A DNA stretch of 64,000 bases from positions 28,336 to 92,335 of the forward strand of contig JBNGIS010032634.1 in NCBI GenBank assembly GCA_049999725.1, read 5' to 3'. A program made the position numbers and the translations under genes. Under the pieces are notes generated by a model, which was not told the DNA's origin, made no database searches, and was given only the letters and a program-made list of their open reading frames with translations. Source of the stretch: Haplomitrium mnioides. Its lineage: Eukaryota > Marchantiophyta > Haplomitriopsida > Calobryales. Below are positions 50,244-60,444 of this stretch, one piece after another (the stretch's first letter is position 1; every line of letters starts with the position of its first letter).

Positions 50244-51722
50244 GAGAGTCAGATAAGGGAAATATGGACCTTCAAGGAAGGGCGGTGATGAACGTCAAGG
50301 CTGGGGAGGAAAACAAGCATGAGAATAGACTACCTCGCTCTGAAGCTATGGGGACTGATTGTTTTGTGTAGAGAGAGAAACATGATACGGAGGAGAGAGT
50401 TCTGGTGAGACCTTAGGTGAAGTGGGTGTACTCGTGAAGGAGGGCCATCACAGGGAGGAGGTGGACTAAGGAGGTGTTGGGAATCGTTGAGTAGGAGGCT
50501 CTAAAGGCTCACACTACTCAGGTGGACTCATCTCTGAAAGCAGACCAACACTTGGAGGAGAGGAGAATTCTTTCGGTTTGTATTTTGTGAGGGGCAGCCA
50601 AGGGGGGGGATTATGGTGTCGTCTTAGCTTTGGTTTGTGCAGGTGATCAGTCCCAAAAGCATTAGGAGAGTGTTGATGATGCTACATTCTTGTGGAGAAA
50701 GGAGAGGAGTGGCCACGTTAATGCTTGCACACTGCGGGGAAGATCTAGCCAATTCTCAGTTGGAGTGGGTGATCCAACAATTGGGAGGGCTGTCTTCTAG
50801 AGGTGGAAGTTAAATAAGACCTCTTTCGAGCCTGAGGAAGTAAATTCAAGGCTTCTAGCGATGGAAGTTAAAAAACTATCTAGACGGGGTGTGTGAGTGG
50901 GGAGAGAGTGGCAGTGTGGATAATGTTTCTGATGTTGTTGTGTTTGTAGAGTAAGGACTCATATTTGGAACATAGATTCTGAAACTCTGATTGGAACTTC
51001 AACGAATAAGGGATTGTGGTGAGAAGGCTGAGGCAGATCACAAGGGAGAATTCGGGCCAGCTTGGGAGAAAACAAGGGCTACATTACTTACAATTCTGGT
51101 TAGGCTGAAGTGTTGGTGATAATTTTCTACACAATAGTGGGGGGAGTGATGTTAGGAGAGTTAGGAAGAGAGGAAGATAGTTCTTCACATGTCTAGGAAG
51201 GCTAATTGGTGGGGTTCTATGCTTGGGTTGTAATTTCTATTCTGTTGAGAGGTTAAATCAAATAGCTCTGCTTTGTTTAGGTGTTGGAGTAACTGGCTTT
51301 GTTGACAGTTCAGTGATTGGAGGAGTGATTAGCCTTGGTTATATTAGAACGTAGCATGTAGGAGAATCCTGGAAGTCCATTCGTGTGTAATAATTGCATA
51401 CACCCCTGTTCATAGGAGGGAACATTAAATATCTGCAACTAGATTTGCATCAACCACAGTATTGGTGTGTACCCCAAAATCAATTGAGTTGTGGTTGCTT
51501 GTGTGTGGTGGAGAGGAATACAGGTTTGTCTTGTGCTTGGTTGGGGTGAGAGTTGTGTGAAAATGCAAGGTGAGGAGTTCGGGATTGTTAAGACCTGAAT
51601 TCACTAACAAAGGTTCTAGGGCCATCTCATTTAAGAGTCCGGTTATCCTTTGTCCCATATTTCCTTTGAAATAACGTCAATTGGGTGTAAAGGAAGGAGG
51701 AAGGGGCGTGACATAGATTTTT

Positions 51723-51738
51723 TGGCGCTAGAAGGAGG
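51723..51738 (+). promoter_or_regulatory. Candidate primer binding site of gypsy-2
   Basis: TGGCGCTAGAAGGAGG lies nine bases after the proposed LTR end. It begins with TGG, the complement of a tRNA CCA end, and is placed as expected for minus-strand DNA priming. I cannot assign the tRNA with certainty. TGGCGC-type sites are typical of Tat/Athila-like elements, not of those primed by initiator tRNA-Met. Confidence 0.65.
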
Positions 51739-51797
51739 ACAAAGGTTTGAAGAAACCTGAGATCAACCTAGAACTAGAGAGTCACCTTGCGAAGGCC

Positions 51798-52451
51798 ATG
51801 GTCACCAAAAGTGTGAAGGCATAAAGGTTGGGGAACCGTGAACTATTAAGTGGTGCCTATACTTGCTCCTCACATCCCTTGACCAGAGAAAGGGAAAAGG
51901 TGAGAAAAGGTGTGGAGGAGGGCATTGAATTGTGGGTAGAGTTGGCCCCACCTATCATTGTGATGACCAACCTAGTACCCCCTACAGGGCTCCGAGTTAG
52001 ATTTAAGTATAGGACCTTTAAGAGTTGGGCCAAGGAGGACCCTGATGCATGGTTGGATGATATTGATAACGCAGCTGATGCCAATGGCGAGAGCCATGTG
52101 AAGATCAAAAGGGACTGGGGGGACTTCATGGTTGCATTTGTATCGGAATTTCAAAAGATTGGAGAGGAGACGGAGGCTCTCATCCGGATGGGGCAGCTTA
52201 GAATAAAAAAGAAAGAATCAGTGAGGAGATTCTTGCAAAGATTCAAGAAGGTGGCGAGGAAGCTAAACCCACCAGCCACAGATGGGATGCTGACCTCATG
52301 GTTCCTGGCAGCCGTGCTCCGAGAGATAGGAACATGGGTGAGGCAAACTAACCCGCAAGATATGGAAGCCGTGGTGACTGTAGCTCAATCCCATGTCAAA
52401 GCTGCCATCAACAGCTCTCGAAACACGTCAAGAGCTAAGTTTGAGTCGGAG
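51798..52451 (+). pseudogene. Gypsy-2 Gag, 5' part, split by copia
   Basis: The probable start is the ATG at 51798 (MVTKSVKA), followed by an in-frame TAA at 51822-51824. The frame then stays open to the copia insertion. The retrotransposon gag domain is recognisable: KEDPDAWLDDIDNAADANGE, then KIKRDWGDFMVAFVSEFQKI, then MGQLRIKKKESVRRFLQRFK. This is the capsid-like part that assembles particles. After FESE the frame is cut by the target duplication CGGAG at 52447-52451 and resumes in phase at 57159 with DSSESSDSDEES. Before the copia insertion the two halves formed one gag. Confidence 0.88.
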
Positions 52452-52795
52452 TGTGAGAATTCAATTGATCAGATTAAACTCTCATCCTATTCATTCATGC
52501 ATGTAATCAACTCGTGCACTAACTGGGAGCTCTTCTTCATTCAAGGAGGGAATGCTTACAAGGAATGGTCAGGAGTAGCAACGCTGCTCCCCGTATTAAT
52601 CCCACTGGGGTAGCAACCGCTACCAACTGCTGCTAACTACTACTGACTGTTATAACTATATAACACTAATACATGAGTAAGACTAATCGCTCATGCACTA
52701 ATCAAGATTAGCAATAATGCTAATATAACATAACATAACATAACAGAAAGCAAGGTTGAAACACTACAGGTATAATAATAATTATATCTCTAATA
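52452..52795 (-). repeat. 3' LTR of the copia element
   Basis: 344 bp and nearly identical to 56810-57153. On the minus strand it begins TATTAGAGATATAATT and ends GAATTCTCACA. It therefore has TA at the 5' end instead of the usual TG, and CA at the 3' end. Both copies share the TA, so it was present at insertion. Confidence 0.96.
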
Positions 52796-52804
52796 CTCCC
52801 ACTT
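52796..52804 (-). promoter_or_regulatory. Polypurine tract of the copia element
   Basis: On the minus strand AAGTGGGAG lies directly before the 3' LTR, the standard place and composition for plus-strand DNA priming. Confidence 0.85.
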
Positions 52805-52809
52805 AGGGT

Positions 52810-53250
52810 CTAACCCTTGTATTTCTGTCCATCTACCATCCCCATCATGCCAACAAGAAGATGGTGCCTATTCCCATAGAGTCCTTTTGTCAAGATGTCA
52901 GTTGTCATTTCATTTGTGCGACAGTAGACAGTATAGATAACTCCTTCTCTCACCAGGTCACGTACATAATGATATTGGACATCAATATGCTTTGTCCAAT
53001 TGTGTAACCTTGGGTTGTGGAGAAGTGCTACGGCACTCTGATTGTCACAGTATACTTGAGTATTAGATTGTGCATATCCAAGGTCAGACAAAAGTCGTCA
53101 AAGCCATACCGCTTCAGTAAAAGCCCTGGATAATTCCATATACTCTACCTCAGTACTCGAGAGTGCGACGGCCTTCTGCTTCTTACTTGCCCATGACACA
53201 ATGACATTTGACATAAGAAAACAATACCCGGTGGTAGACTTCCGTGTGTC
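52810..53250 (-). pseudogene. Copia RNase H domain
   Basis: RNase H of the copia type is recognisable: RKSTTGYCFLMSNVIVSWAS, then KKQKAVALSSTEVEYMELSR, then an in-frame TGA at 53100-53098 where Arg is expected, which fits CGA-to-TGA. It continues with LLSDLGYAQSNTQVYCDNQS, NPRLHNWTKHIDVQYHYVRD and DILTKGLYGNRHH. It ends with TAG just before the polypurine tract. Its start is fused directly to the N-terminal RT segment by a deletion at about 53250. Confidence 0.92.
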
Positions 53251-53543
53251 CAAGTCTCCGTGTAGTCAACACCATAAACTTGTGTGAATCCTTTTGCAAC
53301 CAGCCTTGCCTTAAACCTGCCAACAGTGCCATCAGCATTGTACTTCACTTTAAATTTCCATCTGCACCCAACAGGTTTCCTGCCTGCTGGAATTGGTGAC
53401 ACTGTCCAAGTTTCATTCTTGGCCAAGGATGCAATTTCATCTGCAACAGCTTGCTTCCATTTAGATCCTTCAAGGCTGCTGAGTGCCTCCGCTAGGGTAT
53501 CAGGCTCTACGACCCTAGGTAATCCAGCCGAGAATAATGCCCT
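53251..53543 (-). pseudogene. Copia RT, only the N-terminal part left
   Basis: The entry to the copia RT is visible: LEGSKWKQAVADEIASLAKN, ETWTVSPIPAGRKPVGCRW, KFKVKYNADGTVGRFKARLV, AKGFTQVYGVDYTET. After that the palm with the catalytic YVDD motif is absent, and the text jumps to the RNase H region within a few bases, with a frame change. Compared with usual copia elements about 1 kb is missing. The copy cannot make reverse transcriptase and would have needed a helper element. Confidence 0.9.
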
Positions 53544-54182
53544 CTAACTCTTGTGGCTGAACTTGGAATCATCATAGAAATCCAGTGCTTTCTTGGTCCT
53601 AGTGCTCCTCCTCAATGCAGGGCTGGAGGGATTAGGATGTAAAGGTGAAGGCAGGTTCTCCAGGCTTGCATTGTGATCATCAGTGGTAGGACTTGAAACT
53701 CCCACTGGAACTAGCACTGGTGATAATTGTGATGCTCCCACTGGAGCTGGAGGAGGCGTTGAGGCTGCAACTGATGGAGTAATGCTGATGTCATGATGAC
53801 CAGGGGATGGTGCAATGAGCATAGTGTCAATGAGTGCATCATCGTACCGCACAGTGTCATCATTCCCTTCTCCCATGCTCACAGTTGCATTCTCAAGAAA
53901 TTTTACATCTCTGGAGATAAGAATGCGTTGATTGGATGGTTGCAGTAATATGTATGCCTTAGCACGTTCATCATATCCCAAGAAAATGCATTCCACTGAC
54001 TTCTCGTCAAACTTTTCCCTCAGATCCTTGGAGATCAATGCAAAGGCCTTGGAGCCAAAGATCCTCAAATGTGAGAGATTTGGCTTGTGGCCATGCCACA
54101 GCTCATATGGGGTCTTCCCTTCTACAAGTGCCTTGGTAGGAGACCGGTTCTGCTGATAGGTGGCTGTCATAATAGCCTCTCC
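53544..54182 (-). pseudogene. Copia integrase C-terminal region
   Basis: After an in-frame TGA at 54185-54183, where the family has Trp (RAY-stop-GEAIMTATY), the reading frame continues. It passes NRSPTKALVEGKTPYELWHG, LRIFGSKAFALI and FLGYDERAKAYILL, the usual integrase C-terminal motifs, and then a Pro/Ser-rich linker. It ends at a TAG at 53546-53544, before the RT entry. This linker length is normal for plant copia. Confidence 0.9.
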
Positions 54183-55324
54183 TCAATAGGCTCTCTTGAG
54201 CCCAGAATGCAGAAGCATTGCTATAGCTGCCTCAACCAATGTCCAATTCTTTCTTTCTGCAACACCATTCTGCTCAGGTGTATAGGGAGATGTGTACTGG
54301 CGCAAAATGTCGTTTTCCAGGCAATAGTTATTGAACTCATTAGACTTGTACTCACCACCATTGTCAATTCTCAAAACTTTGAGCTATCTCCACACTTGCC
54401 TTCTCAACAAAAGCCTTATAAGTTCTAAATTGCTGATAGGCTTGTGATTTCTGAGTCAGCAAGTAGACAAATGAGTACCGTGAGAAGTCATCAATGAACG
54501 TGATCAAATATCTATACCAAGAGTGGGTAGTTGAGGTCATGGGGCCACAGAGATCTGAGTGTACCAAAGCCAAAGCCTCTGTGGCTCGTGTGGAGCTGTG
54601 ACTCGGGAACATGTCCCTGGTCTGTTTGGCCTTGATACCGAAGGTGCAATCTGGCATGTTACTCATATCTGCCAGGTTTAAACCAACAACCATGTTGTCA
54701 TCACTCAATTGTTTCAGCCTGGGCAGGCTGATGTGGCCAAGACGCCGGTGCCACAGTTCAACATCGGATACCAAGGCTGAAGCAGACGTTGCCACATGGT
54801 CTGCACTAATAGATCTGCCCAGTAAGTACAGTTGATTGTGCATTATACAGGTGGCTAAATGCTTTCCATCTGCATTCATGAGTGTGCAGCGTCCATTCTT
54901 TATGACTGTCTGCCCTTTCGCATTGTCAAATTGGCTGACAGAGAATAAGTTTTTAAACATACCTGGCACATGTAAAACATCATGTATTTCTCTGACATGT
55001 CCATCACTCAAAGCAATTATAGCAGAGCCCATACCACAGATGGGCTGACTGCGATTGTCACCAAGATAAACAAAACGATCACTTGGATATGTTTCATACT
55101 GAGTGAAGCAGCTCTTATCATAAGCCATGTGGGCAGTTGCCCCACTATCCAAGTACCACCCATCATCCTTCTTATCAGATGAATGTTCATCGAGGTTCAA
55201 AAGGGTTGCAAGGTAAAGCCGGTGGTTTTGCTTATCCTGTCCCTTCTTCTCATCACTCAGACTTGATGCCGTGTTCCCTTGGAACCTATTTCTGGGTTGG
55301 TCAGGTGCCTTCCTCCTGCAATTT
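54183..55324 (-). pseudogene. Copia protease and integrase core
   Basis: Protease: WYLDSGATAHMA with the catalytic Asp. The GAG-pre-integrase zinc region follows (ELWHRRLGHISLPRLKQL). The integrase core has its first Asp in LVHSDLCGPM, then YLITFIDDFSRYSFVYLL. A one-base frameshift near 54370 separates this from [13 protein letters not shown] (second Asp) and [14 protein letters not shown] (catalytic Glu). All catalytic residues are thus still visible, but in two frames. The first residues (to about 55201) link Gag to the protease. Confidence 0.93.
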
Positions 55325-56109
55325 CTTGCAATATGACCAATTGCTCTGCAATTAAATCACTTCACCCCTTTTCTGAAGGTGCTCCTACTACTAGATACCT
55401 GATTTGCAGGCATTGGGGTTGCCTGAGGTCTAGGTCCATTGTATGTGGACCTCCTGCGATTGTTCACATACATGGCAGACATGGAGTCTGAGAGTCCCTG
55501 CGTCTTTGGCATTGTCTCCTCCTGCATGATATAAGTTATGAGCCTTTGCAGTGTCAAGTTTGGAGTGCCTCTTAAAGAATTCATCAAAGGCCTGTAAGAG
55601 GTTGGGAGACTTCTCATCAATGATAGAGTGGCATCTTCATCCTGGACCGGTGACCCTGCAGCAGATAGCTGTTCCATCAGAGACCTGAGTTCATGAAGGT
55701 GCCTAGTCAGACTATCACCTTCTCTCATTCTTAGTGTGGCCAGTCTGTCTCTGAGGTACATGCGAGTAACAACATCCTGGGATTCATATAGAAGTGACAA
55801 TGCATCCCATGCCTGCTGCGCATGTGCATGTGAACTCACATGAGACACCTGGTTATTGTCAAGGCAATTGGTAATAATAGAGAGAGCAACTGAATCCTTG
55901 TGGTCCCATTCAACTTTACTGCCTGGACCTGTTGCCGGTGTGTGTTGCACTGGTGTCCCAAAGGCTTGAAGGGGGGTGACAGGCCTGGGGACAGACCCAT
56001 CAACCACTTCTAACAAATCTTCAGCTTTTAGAAAGAGCTTAACTCTGTGCTTCCAGACATGAAAATAACTCCCATCGAATTTGGGAATGTCACTTACTTT
56101 CAATGACAT
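55325..56109 (-). pseudogene. Copia Gag with a broken zinc knuckle
   Basis: Starts at the ATG at 56109 (MSLKVSDIPKFDGSYFHVWK), a typical copia Gag start with the FDG-x-x-[FY]-x-x-W pattern. The capsid-like core includes AWDALSLLYESQDVVTRMYL, REGDSLTRHLHELRSLMEQL and the LPTSYRPLMNSL segment (UBN2-type Gag). The frame is open to a TGA at 55359-55357, exactly at the first Cys of the knuckle. What remains is FNCRAIGHIARNC, i.e. CX2CX4HX4C with the first Cys changed to a stop, consistent with TGC to TGA. Confidence 0.93.
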
Positions 56110-56797
56110 CTTTGATTTGATTCAAGCAAAAATTGCTCATTGATGGAAAATTAACTGAAAAATAACCGTTTTTCTCTTTCCTCTCTTCTTTTCCCTTTCT
56201 CTCTTCAAATTCGCTTTTCAAATTTCATACGTTGGAATCTGGCCGGGACTCCTTCGACGAAGTGACAGATGAAGTCAGTTGGGAAAACTCTGATGAAAAT
56301 TTTTCTTTTCTGACGGAAGCACTACGTGCCGTGCATCCCGCGAAGCACTTCGAGTCTAGCTCAATCACGCGCTCACAACGCTCGTGAACATATCGCGTCG
56401 TGGTCGGGTAGCGATCCCGTCACCACACCAGCAGGCAAACAAATCACCTGCAACTCGACGAATGCAATTTCATCTTCTTATCGCATCGCCAGAGCCCTGC
56501 AAACACATTGCGGGGACTTATCAGAGCAGCGAACAGATCGCGATGCCCACAGTGTGAACAAATCACACAGACCAATCCTCCTGATTGATTTTCTTTTTCT
56601 TTTGCAGGGACTTCATCGAGGATAGTCCACAGCACGTCGCATCCTCACCACCTGAGGGATGTTATCAAAATCGAGGTCTGCTGGCAACCAGTCCAGCAAC
56701 CAATACAGCAGGTCAATCGCTTCCTCCCAAAGGCCCCGCCATAGCGAATCGAAGTTGTAGCCCGACACCTCTATGATTGCATGCAAAAACGAACTAA
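56110..56797 (-). other. Copia 5' leader (about 690 bp)
   Basis: Untranslated region between primer site and gag. A minus-strand frame that begins in the primer site (MVSELSSFLHAIIEVSGYNF) runs 69 codons to 56613, but I do not recognise it. No other motif is seen. Confidence 0.6.
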
Positions 56798-56809
56798 GCT
56801 CTGATACCA
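56798..56809 (-). promoter_or_regulatory. tRNA-iMet primer binding site of the copia element
   Basis: The minus strand reads TGGTATCAGAGC, the classical plant initiator-methionine tRNA primer site, starting directly after the 5' LTR end (CA). Confidence 0.97.
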
Positions 56810-57153
56810 TGTGAGAATTCAATTGATCATATTAAACTCTCATCCTATTCATTCATGCATGTAATCAACTCGTGCATTGACTTGGAGCTCTTCTTCATTC
56901 AAGGAGGGAATGCTTACAAGGAATGGTCGGGAGTAGCAACACTGCTCCCCGTATTAATCCCACTGGGGTAGCAACTGCTACCAAATGTTGCTAACTGCTA
57001 CTGACTGTTATAACTATATAACACTAATACATGAGTAAGACTAATCGCTCATGCACTAATCAAGATTAACACTAATGCTAATATAACATAACATAACATA
57101 ACATAAAGCAAGGTTGAGACACTATAGGTATAATAATAATTATATCTCTAATA
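56810..57153 (-). repeat. 5' LTR of the copia element
   Basis: 344 bp, paired with 52452-52795. Differences counted by eye are about 15, mostly transitions. It contains a CATAACATAA-type short tandem tract, with four ACATA units on the plus strand around 57081-57103. Confidence 0.96.
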
Positions 57154-57158
57154 CGGAG

Positions 57159-57963
57159 GACTCTTCGGAAAGTTCAGATAGTGATGAGGAATCAGAGAAG
57201 AGCTCCGCATCCACCTCTAAGAGTGAGGTTGACTCAGACAGTAGCAGTTCAGGTGATGACAGGTCGTCGAGATGAAAGAAGAAGAAGAAGATGCAAAAGA
57301 AGAAGAGGGAGGTCAAGGAAAGGAAGGACCAACAATCCTATTACCAAAGGGACAGCAAGAAAAGGAGGACAAAGAGAGTCTGGATCGTGAACCTGAAGTG
57401 GAGCTAGCAAAAGAAAAGGAGGGAAAGACTCACTAGAGGAGTTAAACGCAAAGATGAAGGGCATGAACATCCTCCTCGCCGGAATCAAACCAGAGGGCAG
57501 GCCACTACCAACCAGAAGAGTGGGAGTATGGCGTATTAAGTGCAACAAGCACAGACACTCACCTCAGGAGTGCCTTGCTGAAGCCAACACCATTCACTAT
57601 GTGAGAGAGGAGCCCCTTGAATACATACGTGAAGAAGTGGAATATGTTCAAGAGGAGGCACCTGAAATTGTTTACCAGGTCAACAGTGGGCCACGTACCC
57701 TCCTAGGGAGACCCGGAGGCATAGGAGCAAGGCAATCGAGCGGTAGGGCTGCAAATAGGCCGCCAAGGACGACCATCATGGTGTGTTGGAACTGTGGTCA
57801 GCTTGGGCACATCTCGTCTAACTGTCCTGAGCCAAGGAAACATAATCATGGGAAACCAACGACATTATGCTTTCAGTGTAAGAAGGAGAGGCATGTCATT
57901 GCAAACTGTCTCCTTAACAAGAGGCCAGAGGTAGCCTCGAGTGCATGTGTGAATCCACCATAG
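57159..57963 (+). pseudogene. Gypsy-2 Gag, 3' part with two zinc knuckles
   Basis: Continues in phase from the 5' half with a Ser/Asp/Glu-rich stretch (DSSESSDSDEESEKSSAST), then a TGA at about 57274 (consistent with CGA-to-TGA), then a Lys/Arg-rich stretch. A frameshift between about 57300 and 57420 leads to the frame with ELNAKMKGMNILLAGIKPEG. Two CCHC knuckles follow: CWNCGQLGHISSNC (57784-57825) and CFQCKKERHVIANC (57868-57909), both CX2CX4HX4C and predicted to bind element RNA. It ends at a TAG at 57961-57963, after which the same frame continues into the protease segment. Confidence 0.9.
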
Positions 57964-59484
57964 CCTGCAGTGATCAATTTGATATCTTTGGAATGGGCTG
58001 AGGCCACGAAGCTAGAACCTGAAGAGGAGGAAGCTACACTACCAGGTTGGGAGACTCCCACACCAGAGGACTGCTATCGGGTGGTGACTAGATCAAGAGC
58101 CAAGTCCATAAAGAAGGACAAGCACAGGAACAGGTGAAGGGCTGAGAAGGCAAAGGTTCAAGGGTCACCATCGCCGAGCGATTCGGATTACCAGCAGGAT
58201 AACCCCAAATGGTTTTATCCAAAGCAGCAAGAAGAGGTGAAGAGGCAGCTAGAGGCCCTGGACGCAGCCGAAGAGAAGGACGCGGCCAAAAAGACCATGA
58301 GAGAGGTCGAGAGGCAGCAAGGGCTGGAGGAAGCAAAGGAGCTTGGGGAGCTTGTAGCATCCACGGCCGGAGCGCCGAAATCTACTCCTTACATCATTTA
58401 GGCTGATGTCTGAGACTGCCCTGTCACGGCCACCGTGGGGCAATTAATTAGAGATAGCCCATTGTACAGAAGACAATTGAGGGAGTTGCTAATGGGAGCC
58501 AAAAGGCGGAAAAAACTACCTCATGTGGGGGTCTCAACAGAGCTACAGTGGGTATGTGAAGACAAGGGTGCCCGAGAGATCAATATCCAGATCACCGGGT
58601 GTACACTATCTCTGGTATTGGTGGATGGAGGAGCGAGCGTCAATATCATGGTCGAGGAGACTGCTCACAAATTGGGGTTCAAAGACTTCCAACCTACAAC
58701 TCGGATCATGAGATTGGCAAACGGGTCCTGAGTCAAGCCCTTGGGCGCTTTCCTGCAAGTGCCAACTACCATTGGTGGCAAGGAGTTTCGATTGAATTAT
58801 TTGTTGATGCAACTAGCACGAGCATCCCCTTACCCAGTATTGATTAGGAGACCTTGGCTGTATGGGGCCAGAGTTATGCATAATTGGGGAAACTTGACAT
58901 TGGTCTTTGGCTCAGAGAGAACGATAGTACACTATGGACCGGTGCTGCACCAAGAGGAGATGCAACCCGAAGCAGAATACGAAAGCGAATGGTCGGCAGA
59001 GGAGACAGAGGATTCCGAGTACCATTACTGGGTTCAGGTGGTCAATGAAGCCACAGAAGAAGACGTGTTGGAAAGGGGGTCAGTGATGGTTAATCAGATA
59101 GAATTGGCAAGGAGCATGGAAGCAAAATCCAACATGGAGGAGATAGTGGAAAATTTGGTGAATGGTGGGAAGACTGGGCCCAAACTAAAAGGGGAGTCAT
59201 ACCCCACAGAGCTGAGCCATCCCCACCTGCAAGAAGGGAGCATCCATGAGAAGGAGGTCGCCGCCCTTAACCCTGCCTTGGTGCAAGGAGGGTTGCAGCT
59301 GGCCACTCGAGAGGCTGTCAACCACCCACACACGAGGAATGAGTTGGGGGTGGTTAGAGTAGAGCAACACCGAGAGGTGGTTGTTCATGATGGACGAGCA
59401 TTCCGAGTAGGGTTTGGCCTACCCCTAGCTGCGGAGCGAGCCTTGATTCAAACCTTAACAAACTTCAGCGATGTCTTTGCTTAG
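57964..59484 (+). pseudogene. Gypsy-2 protease segment and linker
   Basis: First a charged linker predicted to form a helix or coiled coil (QQEEVKRQLEALDAAEEKDA), with in-frame stops near 58137, 58399 and 58411. The protease core is LSLVLVDGGASVNIMVEETA, Asp codon 58624-58626; the DGG variant in place of DTG/DSG is common in Tat/Athila-type elements. A TGA at 58729-58731 (probably from CGA) interrupts it. It then continues with KEFRLNYLLM and PYPVLIRRPWLYGARVM. A long acidic linker leads to NFSDVFA and a TAG at 59482-59484, where Trp is expected (FAWSH). All segments share one frame. Confidence 0.85.
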
Positions 59485-60444
59485 AGCCACACAGACTTGA
59501 AAGGAGTCCCGAGAGAGTTGGGAGAGCATCGTATTGATCTAGAACCTACGGCGATACCTATGAGACAACGCCAATATTGAATGAATCCCAAATTCTCTTT
59601 GATGGTGAAGGAGGAGATAGACAAGCTATTTGAGGCTGGCTTCATTTACCCAGTCTTGAATAGTGAATGGGTGTCTCCACTGGTGGTGGTACCCATGAAG
59701 ATGGGACTTGATGGCAAACAAAAGACAAGAGAGTGCCAAGACTTTAAGAAGCTGAATGAGGCAACTAAGAAGGACCATTACCCCCTACCCTTCACAGGTG
59801 GGGTGCTGGACTTAGTGGCAAGGCATGAAGTCTACAGCTTCATGGACGGGTATTTTAGGTACAATCAGATATGGATCGGGGAGGAGGACCAGTTGAAAAC
59901 AACATTCACTACAGAGTGGGGGGTGTTTGCCTTCAGAAAGATGCCCTTTGGTTTGTGTAACGCGCCGGGAACCTTCCAAAGAATGATGATGAATATCTTC
60001 CATCATTACTTAAGGAAGTTTTTGGAGATCTTCATAGATGACTTTGTAATGTATGGGAAAACATGTGATCATGAGCGAGATGTGAGGCTCACCTTCAAGT
60101 GTTGCTGGGAAACAGAGTTGTGGCCTGGGAAATGCTTCTTCGGTGTAAAGGAGGGCATACTCTTAAGCCACAGAGTATCGAGTCATGGAATTGAGGTGGA
60201 CCAAGAGAAGGTGAGTAATTGGATGAGAGTAACCTTCCCCACTAATCTAAAAGCGGTGCAGGGTTTTCTGGGTTGCGTAGGGTATTATCAGAGATTCATT
60301 GCTCAATTTGCACTAGTAGCTCTACCCCTCACAAGGATGATGAAGATTGGCAGCGACTTTGAGCCCACACCAGAAAGGTTGTCCAAATTTAATAAGCTAA
60401 AGAGAAGGCTCGCAGATGCGCCGGTGCTTGTACCTTCTACCTGA
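59485..60444 (+). pseudogene. Gypsy-2 reverse transcriptase
   Basis: After the stop the frame continues through SHTDLKGVPRELGEHRIDL to a TGA at 59578-59580, where Arg is expected before MNPKFSLMVKEEIDKL. Then RT motifs follow in order: EWVSPLVVVPMK, CQDFKKLNEATKKDHYPLPF, YSFMDGYFRYNQIWI, MPFGLCNAPGTFQRMMMNIF, and the catalytic FIDD at 60031-60042 (FIDDFVMYG). The thumb shows LQGFLG-like VQGFLGCVGYYQRFIAQFA. The segment ends at a TGA (60442-60444) where Trp is expected. Only nonsense changes are seen in this RT, no frameshift. LCNAPGTFQR points to the Tat/Athila side of Ty3/gypsy. Confidence 0.93.

Larger units (their letters stand above)
48343..51713 (+). repeat. 5' LTR of gypsy-2 (about 3.4 kb)
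   Basis: The start TGTCAACCGGACTTAAAGG matches the start of the 3' LTR at 62367 (TGTCAGACGGACTTAAAGG), and similarity continues through the minisatellite. The end is placed at GTGACA (51713), just before the primer site. By eye 27 of the first ~218 bases differ from the 3' LTR, about 12%, so the insertion is old. A TATA-like GATAAATAAA lies near 48428. A G-rich run near 48834-48850 is longer than its 3' counterpart. The LTR includes a 400-N gap, so its true length is uncertain. Bases 50244-51713 hold no recognised motif. Confidence 0.9.
52447..57158 (-). mobile_element. Nested Ty1/copia retrotransposon with CGGAG target duplication
   Basis: Complete at both ends: two 344 bp LTRs flanked by the direct repeat CGGAG (52447-52451 and 57154-57158). 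On the minus strand the order is 5' LTR, tRNA-iMet primer site, leader, gag, protease, integrase, partial RT, RNase H, polypurine tract, 3' LTR. Integrase before RT defines Ty1/copia. The RT core is deleted, and stops and a frameshift are present, so this copy is non-autonomous and dead. It inserted into gypsy-2 gag. The LTRs differ at about 15 of 344 positions by eye, so it is clearly younger than its gypsy-2 host. Confidence 0.97.

Noticed and set aside
51425-51658. Minus-strand open frame in the end of the gypsy-2 5' LTR
   Set aside because: No recognisable motif and no corresponding feature; treated as chance.
56575-56610. Splice-acceptor-like pyrimidine tract ending in TTTTGCAG on the plus strand of the copia leader
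   Set aside because: It lies antisense to the element, and no matching exon or donor is visible; chance is likely.
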